Assembly (NCBI GenBank): GCA_020744225.1
Contig: JAGMWG010000002.1
Location: forward strand, 1,860,001-1,924,000
Source of the DNA: Paraphoma chrysanthemicola
Lineage: Eukaryota; Ascomycota; Dothideomycetes; Pleosporales; Phaeosphaeriaceae
DNA length: 64,000 nt
Direction of reading: 5' to 3'
Made by a program: the position numbers and the translations under genes. Positions 45,650 to 56,198 of this stretch are shown here, piece after piece (the first letter of the stretch is position 1; every line of letters begins with the position of its first letter). The notes under the pieces were generated by a model. It saw only the letters and a list, made by a program, of their open reading frames with translations, was not told where the DNA came from and searched no databases.

Positions 45650-48600
45650 CTAGAATGGGTTGTACACATCCCCGTTTGGTGCGCCACCAAGGGCCATCTC
45701 ACGAAAGCCAGGCGGAACGGTCCAATTATGCACGGCGCAAGCGCGGATGTAGGCGTCGACAGCTTCGCCAACACCATAGTCCATCCGCCCCCCGCCTTCA
45801 AGTCGGGCTGGCTTGGGCTCGAGACTTGATATGGCCATGCGCACCTGGAGGAGGACGGATTCTATCGATGACACGGCACTCCAGCCGTCGTTCGTCAGAA
45901 GCTCCATGCACATGGCACCACCGGCAGTGACGTGACCACCGCCACCTTGTTGGAAACCAAGGAACCGAGGACGAATAACGCGTACGAAAGGTGGGCTCAT
46001 CGGATAGTCCTTGCCGAAGCGGAGTTCCAGGACAATGCTCTTGATGTTCTTGCTCTTCATGTCCTTCGCCAACGGCAGCGTGGGATCAAAGGAATGTAAC
46101 TCAACGATCCACTGATACATATTCTCGACCTTGTCCTCGTCGATATGCCAGCCCAGCTCATGTGGGGGCGTGCTATTCTGCACCTTGATCAGGTCACGGA
46201 AGTCGTTCATCAAGCGCTTCGTAGCTGAGTTGGCGGCCCAAGCGGGCATTTGGAGCATAGGAAGGGTGCTGTAGTCCAAGGTGCCAGGCACATAGTCCGT
46301 AAGGGGTTTAGACGGTGCCTTGGAACCAAACATCTTGGATACGATACCCCCAAGCTTCGACTTGCCCTTGTCGCCCGTGACGGAGTTGGGCGTGGGCAGC
46401 GAGTCGTGCGTCGGTTGGAAGTCGTCGTCGTCTGCAAATAAGATGAGGTCTTCGTCCAGCGTGGCGATGCTGGCGACGTCGTCGTCATCATCAATCTCTA
46501 TCGGGTCGTACTGGCTACCACTAGTCGCCTTCTGTCGCTTGTGCTTCTGTGACTGATTAGCGATTGTAAAGGAAGAGCTCGGGTGGCAACATACCGTAGT
46601 CGTCTTCGGTTTAGGCCGCCGTGATCCGGAGATGGCATGTATGGGGATGATCAGCGCACCTTGCGTGCCCTTTGGAGTCATGACTGGATCTTGTTCGAGA
46701 TAGTCATAAGGCTTCACACTGCTGTCCGAGGGCGTCATAGCACCAAGATCTGCCTTGGTCTTGACGAAGAGGTAGCGCGTCTGTATCCAGTCAAGCTGGG
46801 CGACGACAAGATGGGGGGTTGAGCTGGTGAACTCTTTAGGCGCATTGACGATCTCGTTCAGCGCCAATGCCTGCTGTACTTTCAAGTCACTGTTGGGCCA
46901 GCAGAGAGCACCATAGCCGAATTGGGAGTAACCCAAGCTGGTGTTCACGTCGAGCGCGTGGTAGACACCATTGCCATACGCACGACCGTGGGAGATCTCA
47001 TTGTAGTGAAGACCCTCGCGAATGATACTGTGCCAGTTCTGAAGAGGGCTGCCGTGCCAGGCAAAAAGCGTCGGGTACTTCAAGTGAAGCCTGTCCGACG
47101 TTGCACGTACGGCTTGAATAAAGCGACGCTCCTTGTCAGGAGCACCCATGGCGAAACGAAACTGCGCCCAACCAGGCATGCCGTACAAGCGGTCTTCTAC
47201 CTTTCGGCCATGACTCACGTCATCTTCGTTGTCGACTTGCACGATGCACGCTCGGTTCGAAGCGATTATCCAGCGGAGAATACCAAGCGCAGCTGGCGGC
47301 AGGCGCTCGACCCAAGTGCTGAGGGGAGATTGAGCTTTGCGTATGAGGTACTTCCTCATATCTTCGACTGGAGGGAGCATGTCCAAAAGGACGGCGATAG
47401 CCTGTCGCTTCTGCTCTTCTTGCAGATCGTCAAAATTCTGCTCATACACGTAAAAGCTTGCTGGGCGGAAATCTTTGACTGGCGGTGCACGAGGCACTGG
47501 TGTTGGTGGCTGAGCAAGATTGGCTTGTGGGCCTCCATAGTATGGGGTCTGAGGAACGTCTGCGATCACCGGCACAATTGGCTCTGACAGCCTCACCGAA
47601 GGATAAAGCGAATTGTCCAGTACGCGGCAATGCATGGGCTTTTCTGGAGCATGATCCAACCGCAAAACGATCCACGTCGCATTCATGATCGGACAGGCTT
47701 GGTTCTTGTCTTCGAAGAGTAGCTCTTTCGTAGCCTCGTTGTACCTCGCATTGATTGCAGCTACTGGCTTGGGAACCGATTGTGCTGGTGGTTGTGGCTG
47801 GGCTGGCGCGACGTATCCGCGATATTGCTGGGCATTGACCATGGTGTAGGAATCGTTCGAGGCTGGAGGCGGTACAGCGAGGCTCAGGCCGGAAGGGAAA
47901 TCCCGCAGTCTGCCCACGCGAGCGCTGGTGTAGCAGAAGCTGACCAGCAAATCCACAACCTTTGGCTGAGAGAGAATCTCGTGCTCGATGCTCGGGCCGA
48001 ACCCAAGTGACATGTACTGGTACAGACATAGCGGGTTGTCGCAAACGTATGGCTTGATGGCTTGCAAATCGTCGGGCATCTTGCTGAAGCAGATGAGACA
48101 GAACTCCGTGCAGCGAACAAAATGGCGGAGGACGAACTGCATCCCTACAAGCGGAAGAGAGTGCTCTGCAGTGAGTGATTCCTGGATATGATCCGCCGTG
48201 ACCAGATTGGGGAAAAGCGTGCTGATCTGCTCCGGCTCATAGTACTTGTCCTCAGAGCCAGCAGCGTGCGTTGTGTGCGACGGGCGCAGAATCTGGTCGT
48301 TATAGAACGATTCGGCTCCGCTCCAAGGCATGCCGCTGTAGCGGTACTTTAAAAGCATGTGGAAGCGCTGCTCCAAGAGCTCGTTCAACGGCCTTGAGAT
48401 GAATGAGTTACGGAATCCCATAGAGACCGTTTCTGCCTGCTGGGAATCGTTGGCTTGGGATGCCTCGCGTCGCTTTTCCTCCTCCTTGCTCAAGACTGTG
48501 AAAGCCTGGACTGCCTCTTGCATCGTAGGTTTGTAAGACGTGCAGATGCCGATACGGATGCCAAAGCTCCGACGCGTCTGAGCTGCGTCGTACGACTTGA

Positions 48601-49435
48601 AATCGTCCATGCTCTTATAACCTGCTGGAAAGTGGAATATGGTGACTAGATACTCCGTGGGTTCGAGCTGCCATGCTTTCATAGCTTCTTCAGATATGCC
48701 TAGCTTGGCAATTCGGACTGACAGGCTGACATAGCAACCTAGACCATCCATCAAGCCACCCAAGTGTCCAACCTTGAAGCCCTCGTCCTTCGCAGTTAAT
48801 AGATCTCGACGTATCCTCTGGCGAAACGCGGAAGTTGCCTCCGTGAACCCTCCGCTGGGTGCTGATAAGGTTGTGTTCGACATGAGCGGCTTCGGGAGCA
48901 GCTCCTCGTCGCCAGGAAAGTACTCTTCCGCGTATTCATCGTCATCTTCTTCCTCGGATACGTCGAACTCTTGCGAGTTTAGCATTTGCTGATCCCCATC
49001 CTGGTCGGTGGACTCCAGTCTGCTAGACACGAGCTCCAGGATCTGTGGGATGGTCTTGCCTGCCGCGGCGTCTGAGATGCTGTTCAGCGTCGCAGCTACC
49101 GAAGCTGGCGCATTGTCAGGCGCAAAGATCATGCATATGTGCTCCGAGGGATAGTCTGAGAGTTCTACGAAGGGTGTTAGCTTGCGTCCATCTCTTGCGT
49201 ACCGGATATCGTGGTGGTAGCCCAACGGGACCTATCAAGAGGATTGCGACTGGCAGGAACCAACTTTGTCAAACGTACCTGGGATCAAGACAGAAATCTT
49301 GAGTTTCTGACCGTCGGCGACGCATATGCAGGTGAATTCGCCATCGTCATTGCCGCTCTCCACGTCCGAGATGCCTGCAATCGACACCCCGGCGACCGCC
49401 TTCTGAAGGTCGGCGACGAATGCCTTGCGCGGCAT
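45650..49435 (-). CDS. PARP catalytic domain - ubiquitin-conjugating (E2) fusion protein
   Basis: Three exons, 49435-49279, 49164-46595 and 46546-45650, give 1207 residues. The N-terminal 600 residues are a poorly known fungal region with an acidic loop. The ART fold follows: LFAWHGSPLQNWHSII with His756, and GRAYGNGVYHALD with Tyr787. The third position, glutamate in polymerising PARPs, appears to be hydrophobic (TRYLFVK), so mono-ADP-ribosylation is likely. After an acidic linker comes a UBE2Q-like E2 domain (about 1010-1185) with YPMSPPFVRVI and the active-site Cys1122 in GGAMCMELLTNDGW. The fusion is known in filamentous fungi and joins two modification chemistries. Intron 2 (48 nt) is in frame, so retention would add 16 residues. 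The 114-nt intron 1 is supported by frame. Confidence 0.9.
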
Positions 49436-50264
49436 ATTGCGACAACTTCAGAGTCCAGGCGAGTAACGCTGGGGACTAGTGTCGCATGCAAATGTGTGTT
49501 GCCTGGAGTAGAGTGGTTGTTTGCGTGCTGAGCGTGGGCGAGAGTTGAGCAAACTTGGGGTAGTTGCGGTCAAGTAATGCGGTTGTCTGGAGAATGATAT
49601 GAGAGGCAGGCGAGAGAAAGGCAACAAACTAATACGGGATCGCCTAGAATAGCAAGTGTGACGTCAATTTGGTCGGTGTGAACGCGGAATTTAGGGAAAG
49701 CGACGTGAAGAGTCAACAATTGCCAGTCTCTAGAGGACGGGTTGGAGTGTCCTGTGGCTGCGGCGCAGGTTGAAGGGGAAGCGACCCACGAAGTAGTGGA
49801 AAAGAAGAGCGTGGAGTCAACCACGATGCCTCACCGGCGTGCACGCTTGGCCCCGCTAATTTGTCCTGTGCAACGCTGCCTGGCGCATGGCAGTGTTCGT
49901 GATGAATCGACGCGAGCTCAAGGCAACAGAGGAGAAGGGAGCTTCAGGCTGCATTAGCGGGCCACAGCCACCCCGCACTCCACCAGGCACGGCCTCCCAC
50001 AGCCTCGCCCACGATTTGAGGTGATAGACGTGCATCTTGCATAGGCTCACTCGCTGCGCCCTCATCATCATGAAGAGTAGCTGTTCATGCAATGAGGAGT
50101 GAAGGAGTGCTGTAGTCATGTCCAAGAATCAAGCTAAGCTGCCCCTCCCCCACTAAAGGCGGGAGCGAACTCATTCCGTCAACCGTTCCGCGCGGCTGGC
50201 ACCATCTCGGCGATCCAGGAACGACGCCATTCCATGACATTGCTTCCACATTCCCCTGTTCGCC
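49436..50264. other. Divergent promoter region, PARP-UBC and COG7
   Basis: 829 bp between divergent genes. No coding signal seen. Confidence 0.45.
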
Positions 50265-51314
50265 ATGGCTGTGTCGGAAGACAAGACGGCCTCCAGATCC
50301 TCGCATGTGTCGGACCCAGCACTCGCGCCTTTCCTCGAGTCGCGCTTTGACCCTGCAGAATATCTCAATGCGACACTTCCTTCCTTGTCGCTGTCATCAG
50401 CATCTTCGAGACCCCTAAAATCGGGTAATGCAGTTTCGCTAGCCGAGCTCTCTTCACAGACACAAGACCTGCTCTCACAGCTCAACGCCCACACCACACG
50501 ACTATCAGCGATTCTCACCCAATTGACGGATGATATTCTGCGGAGTGGTGCGCGACTTGCATATGAGGTGGAAGTGCTACGTGGAGAAACCGTGGGGCTG
50601 GCAGAGACGCTGACGGATGGCCTCAAGAATGATGTCGAGAAGTTTTTGCCCGGTGGCATCGCGATAGACGTCGAAGAGCCTGCAGACAGCATCAAGAGCC
50701 CCACGCTGGCGGGGGAGACACAGGTGACCGAAGAGGTCTCATCGAGGCCCATACTAGGGGAACCAGAAGATGCGACACCAGAGTACATCTCCGACCTCCG
50801 CACTCTCACGACCGTTCGCTCCCGCCTAGAGACCGTCATCAAGGTGTTCGGCGAAGCAATGCATTGGACCCTACCACCGAGCGAAGTGTCGATCGCATCG
50901 TCACTTATCTCCGTTTCCGCGCCGGAGCCTGGAACGGACAGCGCATCGCGCGAAGAGAAGGGCAAGGAGTTCGCAGCATCGTTGCGCTCCGAAATCGCCG
51001 ACCTCGTTACGGGCGATCCAGATGAAGGAATCGAGAAGGCAGAAACGAGGATACAGGCACTGAGAGACCTGGCACAGGTGTGGAAGGGCACAGCGGAAGA
51101 GAAGGCTCGAACGAAATTCGTGGAGAGCTTGGTCAAACTGGCAGAAGACAAGCAGCGGGAGGTCGAGCGGGAGAGGGAGAGGAGCAAGGACAAGGGACAG
51201 CAACGGCCAGGCCGAAGTGGCAGTATGCAGAAGCAGCCGTCATCTGCACCACAACAGCAAAAGTCTGGAGGCTTCTTGGAGAACTTGCAGAGGATACGCG
51301 GTTTCGTGGAGTAG
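50265..51314 (+). CDS. COG7: Conserved oligomeric Golgi complex subunit 7 (Cog7)
   Basis: Single exon, 349 residues. Part of the COG tether for retrograde vesicles at the Golgi. The N-terminal FLESRFDPAEYLNATLPSLS and the following helical run (AELSSQTQDLLSQLNAHTTR, LTQLTDDILRSGARLAYEVE) fit the Cog7 N-terminal domain. The fungal protein is much shorter than the human one (770), as here. The C-terminus is charged and helical (ERERERSKDKGQ), ending GGFLENLQRIRGFVE. ATG in a strong context (GCC-ATG-G). Confidence 0.85.
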   Translation: MAVSEDKTASRSSHVSDPALAPFLESRFDPAEYLNATLPSLSLSSASSRPLKSGNAVSLAELSSQTQDLLSQLNAHTTRLSAILTQLTDDILRSGARLAYEVEVLRGETVGLAETLTDGLKNDVEKFLPGGIAIDVEEPADSIKSPTLAGETQVTEEVSSRPILGEPEDATPEYISDLRTLTTVRSRLETVIKVFGEAMHWTLPPSEVSIASSLISVSAPEPGTDSASREEKGKEFAASLRSEIADLVTGDPDEGIEKAETRIQALRDLAQVWKGTAEEKARTKFVESLVKLAEDKQREVERERERSKDKGQQRPGRSGSMQKQPSSAPQQQKSGGFLENLQRIRGFVE

Positions 51315-52425
51315 CGAATCAAGACTGCTTCCACAGCTTTGAGTTACAAACGCGCTATCACGTGATATCGCGTTCATCGCCAAGTGATATCATGTCCTGC
51401 CTATGCGTGCTGTCGGACGCTACCATGATCCCGGGTTTCCAAGTCCGTTCATGAGCGGGTAGGGACAATCCAACGGAGTGACGAACTGCACGTATATCAG
51501 CCACAGGAGCAGCACCAAACCGGTAGTGTCCTTCCCACGTTCCCATCAGCCTGCACGAGCCTACAGCGTTGTCTTGTCACTGCTGCCTCTTCCATTCATG
51601 GCTGCCTTCTGTGCACACTTACTTGTGCAGGTAGAAAAATGAACGCTGAATAGTTCCCAAGCAAGCGCTGGGCAGATCCAACACGAATTTGTGCGCGACC
51701 CAACGATCATGGTTCGCATACAACGCATGACCTCGGAGACTTCGAGGGCAATGGTACAAGAAAGCTGTGGACAAGCTTGGGCATCAGGGAGAGGATCTGG
51801 ATCCCCATGTATGGATCGTTTCACGTTACAGCATAGTCATCAACACAACCAAAGAATGCACGAAGGGAAAGCAGAAATCAGTAGCAGTGTCGTCATTCTT
51901 CGTGACTTCGTGACTTCATGACAAAGTAGAATACAAGAACAAAAAATTCACCCAACACCGGTGTGCAACGCTAGAACACCACGATCCTTCTCAGGACGAC
52001 GCCTAAAACAACTCCAGAACACCATAGTCCATCTTGGGACAACGCCAACAAAACACCAACCTTGAACCTTATCTTTGCCAGCCCCTCACCTGGCTGTGTT
52101 GGATCATCCCGCGGGAGCCAGCCCTTGCAGGCGGCTGCGACACAACGGGAATCACCTCAAGCAACGGTGACGGAACTGGGCCGGGACGTGGCTCCAAAAC
52201 CTCTCGCAAAGCCCATTCGGATCATAGTGTTCCATGACCGCCACCATATCCAATTCCAATTGTGATATCACCGAAAACCACCAAAAGACGAACCAAACCA
52301 AAGGAACCGCAAACAGACTAAGCAAACCCAGAACGCCAATGTTTTCCGACCGGGGTATCATAAACGACTGAACGCCGCCGTGGTAACTCCAAAAATTCAA
52401 CTGCTGCTATCACTCCTCATCGTGT
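51315..52425. other. Intergenic, 1.1 kb
   Basis: 3' regions of COG7 and of BIR1. A 69-codon minus-strand frame (52361-52152) with a hydrophobic core (LGLLSLFAVPLVWFVFWWF) was noted. It has an ATG but no recognised family, and I do not call it a gene. Confidence 0.4.
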
Positions 52426-53778
52426 CTAGTAGGTAGGGATAGCTTCGAGCACAGCTAGAGCTCGCTTGCCCTCTGCTTCGAATGCCTGAATCTGCTGCTC
52501 GCACGCCTTACGCAGCTTCTCCTCGCCGCGCTTCGCGTTGTACATGACCCACTGCTCGATGGTCATCTCCTTTTCGCCATCTGTGAGACCTGCCAGGAGG
52601 GCAGCTTGTATGTCTTCAGGTTTGGATCCAGTTGTGGTGAGCCCGTCAAGGCCAGCGTCAATCAGAATGCCATTGATAAGCCCTTCAACTTCCAGCTGAC
52701 TAGCGAAGAGAGCCTCCATGTCCGTTGGCTGCCATGCGGCGGCGTCATTATCTTCGTTGGCTTCCTTAAGGTGGCTGGGGGTCCTCTTAGGAGTCCCCAC
52801 AAGCAGATTAGGAGGCAGGCTGGACATGGTGAATCCTGCTGATTCGATATCTTCCGGGTCCCTCTTAGGGGTTCCGACCGGCAAGTCGTCCGGGAGACTG
52901 GAAATACTGGAATAACGAGCCCTTTTGACCGATTCTTGCTGACTGATGCTTGCTTGCGTGTCGTCAATAGCTTCGCTTGTCCGCTTCTTGCCGCGGGTTG
53001 CTTTCTTCGTCGTCGTAGCAGATGCTGTGCTCGCTGTAGATGAGCGAGTAGCCTTCGTCTTCGTCTTCTTTGGTGCAGCGGTGCTAGCAGTCGATGATCG
53101 GGTAGAAGCGCGCTTTGACTTGGTAACACGTTTTGCCTTCTTCGGCGCGGGTTCTGGTGGATGATACATCTCGGCGAGAGCAAAAAATAGACAATCTGGC
53201 TGTCGACGACGATGCTCTTCCATCGGATCGTCGCCTGCATCCCATGCGTCCAAAGCAAGGTTGCAGTAGGCGCATGTAACGCCATCAGGCATGTCATCTG
53301 CTGGATCGTAGAACCAACCGGCTGCGGCCATCTGATCTTGTGAAGGGTAGCCAGCCGCAGGGTCGAGCGGCCAGACACTTCCGAATGTCTCGAGCCTAGC
53401 CGAAAGCATCGATGCGCTAGTTGGGTCGTCCTCCGTGCGAGCGGGGTCTCCATGGCGTAGACGGATTGATGTGACGACAGCAAAGCCACAAGTTGGCGAG
53501 TGAGTCAGATGTTCGAATGCCGGCACATCCGATTCCTCCCAACCGTCGAGTTGGCAATTGCATGAAAAGCACTGGACATTGTCTGGACTAGCTGAAGTCG
53601 GCTTCCAGACGAAGCCAGCAAAGGCCAGATCTTCAGCACTAGGTGCAGATAGCGGCCAGCCAGGTTTGGCTTTCGTTGCTGGCTTTTTCGAACGCGAGCT
53701 GGTACGCCGTGACTTCGTTGTCGCTGCTCCCTGGAATGTGGCAAGTCGCGCCTGGTAGGTGACCATGGACGCGTCCAT
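52426..53778 (-). CDS. BIR1: BIR-domain protein Bir1 (survivin, chromosomal passenger complex)
   Basis: Single exon, 450 residues. Bir1 links Aurora kinase/INCENP to centromeres. Two BIR zinc folds are intact: C70, C73, H90, C97 and C169, C172, H189, C196. A basic Ser/Thr-rich linker (KRASTRSSTAST and similar) leads to two copies of a SSLPxxLxVGTPKR unit (about residues 287-330), then an acidic helix and a C-terminal segment (MTIEQWVMYNAKRGEEKLRK, ending FEAEGKRALAVLEAIPTY) of the type that forms the passenger-complex helix. Yeast homologues are about twice as long. The start is the first ATG (CAT at 53776-53778); a second ATG lies four codons later. Confidence 0.92.
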   Translation of the reverse strand: MDASMVTYQARLATFQGAATTKSRRTSSRSKKPATKAKPGWPLSAPSAEDLAFAGFVWKPTSASPDNVQCFSCNCQLDGWEESDVPAFEHLTHSPTCGFAVVTSIRLRHGDPARTEDDPTSASMLSARLETFGSVWPLDPAAGYPSQDQMAAAGWFYDPADDMPDGVTCAYCNLALDAWDAGDDPMEEHRRRQPDCLFFALAEMYHPPEPAPKKAKRVTKSKRASTRSSTASTAAPKKTKTKATRSSTASTASATTTKKATRGKKRTSEAIDDTQASISQQESVKRARYSSISSLPDDLPVGTPKRDPEDIESAGFTMSSLPPNLLVGTPKRTPSHLKEANEDNDAAAWQPTDMEALFASQLEVEGLINGILIDAGLDGLTTTGSKPEDIQAALLAGLTDGEKEMTIEQWVMYNAKRGEEKLRKACEQQIQAFEAEGKRALAVLEAIPTY

Positions 53779-54078
53779 TGTGGCAGGTGCGACGTGTCGA
53801 GAAAGTGGGAATTGCGCGTGTTCTGTAGACTTTTGAGTGCTGAAAAGTGATCTCGAGATCGACAAGACTTTATTTCCACTGCGGGATGAGATTTGAGAAG
53901 CGGAGTTGGTGGTTGCGTATAGTGGGGTGTGGATGTTGATTGTGATGGTGAGGAAAGCGCAAGGTAAACAAAGTCAATCCCACGCTGAGCGCCCATTCCC
54001 AAAGCGGCCCAGCGCGACTGCGCTTACGTCACCCGAGCTGGCTCTTCGCAACGCCTCAGGCACGTAGCCCAACACAAG
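53779..54078. other. Divergent promoter, BIR1 and TAM41
   Basis: 300 bp shared promoter region; nothing else seen. Confidence 0.4.
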
Positions 54079-55434
54079 ATGAATCGCTCACGGCCTCTCG
54101 TTCGGATAGCTTGGTGCAGACGGCGTGTAGCTTGTGTCAATCGCCGCTGCATCTCGTCGCAGCAGACGCAACCTACCAATGCGCCGTCGGAAAACCAGTC
54201 GCTGCCACCAGATTGGGAAGACGATGCGCCGTCGCTGTCCGATTTCGCGCAATTGCCGGAAGGCTTTGGGAAGAATCAGTTGATGCAGACGAATGAGGAA
54301 TTCAAAAGAAGCTTGCGAGGGATACTGAAAAAGTTCCCGCCCATCACTTATGCGTTTGCCTACGGCTCCGGCGTCTTCCCTCAGTCTGCAGCAACAGCGT
54401 CGCGCACGTCTCTATCACCGCATCCGAACCCTCCCGAGGCGATTTTGAAATGGCAGAAAGGAGGTGGGAAGATGATTGACTTCATCTTCACGCCGCGCTT
54501 CTCTCAGCACTTCCACTCGCTCAATCTGCGCGAGCATCGCGACCATTACTCCCTCCTCGGTTCGCTGGGCTCAGGAGTCATAAGCCATGTGCAAGACAGG
54601 TATGGCGCGGGCGTCTACTTCAATCCATACATCACGGTGAATGGTACGATGATCAAGTATGGAGTCGTGAACTATGAGACGCTCCTCCGGGACCTCACCG
54701 AATGGGACACGTTGTACCTCGCCGGACGGCTACACAAGCCTGTCAAGATCTTGACCGAGGAGCCCAACATCCGCGTCGCCAACCAGCGCAACCTTCTCGC
54801 CGCGGTGCGGTGCTCGCTGTTGCTTTTACCGACGACATTTACCGAAAAGGAGCTGTACTCGACCATCACAGGTCTGAGCTACCAGGGCGACCCGCGCATG
54901 CAGTACGGAAGCGAGAATCCTAAGAAGATCTCCAACATCGTCAACAATCAGCTGCGCCATTTCCGATACCTTTACCACGACCTTATCACATCGCTCCCGA
55001 ATACGCGTTACGTAGATGACTCGGCGACACACAAGTCGGGGTGGATGGAGGATGACAACCTTGACCTGAAGCTGGAGCAGGACATGGACCCGGAGCGGCG
55101 AGGCAACATCGTGCGGCGGTTGCCCAAGAAGTTCCGAGAGAGAGTATACTTCCAGTACCGCGGCAAGTTCGGCATTTCAGGGCGAGAATACAACGAGATG
55201 CTGGAAGCGTCCAAGGATGAGGACGCAAAGGGCGGGCTGAAGAAGCAGGTCGGCGGTGTCTTCGACAGGAGGATAGCGGGCGAGAAGGACCTTCCGCAGA
55301 TGGTCACCAAGGCCATCAACCAGACAGTCAAGTGGCCATCGACAGTGCAAAGTGCGAAGGCCCTCCTGACCGCCGGGCCCGAAAGATCATGGAGATACCT
55401 GCAGGAGAAGAGGGCGAAAGGTAGGGAGAAATAG
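54079..55434 (+). CDS. TAM41: Mitochondrial CDP-diacylglycerol synthase Tam41
   Basis: Single exon, 451 residues. Tam41 makes CDP-diacylglycerol in the inner mitochondrial membrane for cardiolipin synthesis. A basic, Arg-rich N-terminus (MNRSRPLVRIAWCRRRVACV) suits a mitochondrial presequence. The nucleotidyltransferase core shows ITYAFAYGSGVFPQ, KMIDFIF (the metal-binding Asp region), HYSLLGSLGSGV, GAGVYFNPYI and IKYGVVNYETLLRDLTEWDTLYLAGRLHKPV in segments, followed by NQRNLLAAVRCSLLLLP. The C-terminal amphipathic helix (GRRLPKKF- to WRYLQEKRAK) would hold it at the membrane. ATG in a good context. Confidence 0.95.
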   Translation: MNRSRPLVRIAWCRRRVACVNRRCISSQQTQPTNAPSENQSLPPDWEDDAPSLSDFAQLPEGFGKNQLMQTNEEFKRSLRGILKKFPPITYAFAYGSGVFPQSAATASRTSLSPHPNPPEAILKWQKGGGKMIDFIFTPRFSQHFHSLNLREHRDHYSLLGSLGSGVISHVQDRYGAGVYFNPYITVNGTMIKYGVVNYETLLRDLTEWDTLYLAGRLHKPVKILTEEPNIRVANQRNLLAAVRCSLLLLPTTFTEKELYSTITGLSYQGDPRMQYGSENPKKISNIVNNQLRHFRYLYHDLITSLPNTRYVDDSATHKSGWMEDDNLDLKLEQDMDPERRGNIVRRLPKKFRERVYFQYRGKFGISGREYNEMLEASKDEDAKGGLKKQVGGVFDRRIAGEKDLPQMVTKAINQTVKWPSTVQSAKALLTAGPERSWRYLQEKRAKGREK

Positions 55435-55967
55435 ACGCTGAGCCACAGTCACAGGCTGGTGCGTGCTCTGCAGCTCGTCCACGTCTGACCGTCTTGCATC
55501 TGTTCCGTATGTACCATCACCAAAAAAGCGAAAATCAGCAAGCGAGCACTTTGTACTAGCATAGACTTGAGTTGAAATCGCGCGCAGCCGCCGTGGTAAA
55601 GCGCACGGGTCAGGCTCGGCTCGTAAGAATAGAAAGCACTGCAAATGATCCTCGAGCTCCACATCAAGTGCATGTCTTTTAATGAAATGGACAAGATGCT
55701 TGCCCCTCGGGAGCTTCTTCCACGTAAATTCTTCATGACTACCCATCTACACATCTGTCTCCGCCCCTCTTGACCGACTCTTACAAACATGCCACTTGCT
55801 CCACCCGTCTCCACAATCTCCACACCTCGCTTCGCTTCGCTGACACCACGATGCCCACCATAGCCCACCACACAACGCAGCATATCCAAATCGCCTGGGC
55901 TAATGTCTATTCTCTGGTACAATATATTTCATCTATTTCTTCGCTGACTCATCAACACATCCAATCC
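55435..55967. other. Intergenic, 533 bp, upstream of the tRNA gene
   Basis: 3' region of TAM41 and 5' flank of the tRNA gene. Open frames here have no family features. Confidence 0.45.
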
Positions 55968-55978
55968 GGCCTTATGGT

Positions 55979-56034
55979 GTAAGCATCCCTGCAGCCAACA
56001 CTCCCATGTGACACATTGGCTAACAACCCATTAG
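55979..56034 (+). other. Intron A of the tRNA gene (56 nt, spliceosomal type)
   Basis: GTAAGC donor, GGCTAAC branch site 14-20 nt before the end, and an ATTAG acceptor. It lies between tRNA positions 11 and 12 in the D-stem. Removal joins TGGT to CTAGTC, restoring the tRNA-Pro D-arm. Confidence 0.82.
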
Positions 56035-56056
56035 CTAGTCGTATGATTCCTGCTTT

Positions 56057-56105
56057 GTAAGAATCTACCAGCAACAGGCGGTATGAACGAGTCTAATCGA
56101 TCTAG
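56057..56105 (+). other. Intron B of the tRNA gene (49 nt, inside the anticodon)
   Basis: GTAAGA donor, GTCTAAT branch, TCTAG acceptor. It lies between anticodon bases 34 and 35, so the anticodon exists only after removal. Confidence 0.82.
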
Positions 56106-56108
56106 GGG

Positions 56109-56121
56109 TACTTGCCTAATA
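56109..56121 (+). other. Canonical 13-nt tRNA intron at 37/38
   Basis: Short intron one base 3' of the anticodon, at the position cut by the tRNA splicing endonuclease in eukaryotes. Sequence TACTTGCCTAATA. Confidence 0.75.
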
Positions 56122-56136
56122 TGCAGGAGGTCCTGG

Positions 56137-56188
56137 GTAAGTCTAACGCGGCTCAATACTAGTGACAATGAGTACTAATATGTCAAAG
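56137..56188 (+). other. Intron C of the tRNA gene (52 nt, T-stem)
   Basis: GTAAGT consensus donor, a perfect TACTAAT branch site and a CAAAG end. It lies between positions 52 and 53; its last G stands in for G52 in the DNA, so the B-box remains unbroken. Confidence 0.82.
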
Positions 56189-56198
56189 GTTCAATTCC
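56188..56198 (+). promoter_or_regulatory. Intact Pol III B-box
   Basis: GGTTCAATTCC matches the B-box consensus GGTTCRANTCC at every position, spanning the intron C/exon border. An A-box-like TGGTGTAAGCA (55975-55985) straddles the exon 1/intron A border and fits the consensus except its last base. Confidence 0.65.

Noticed and set aside
52152..52361. 69-codon hydrophobic ORF on the minus strand
   Set aside because: It has an ATG but no recognisable family, no splice context and no repeat in the window; it may be chance.
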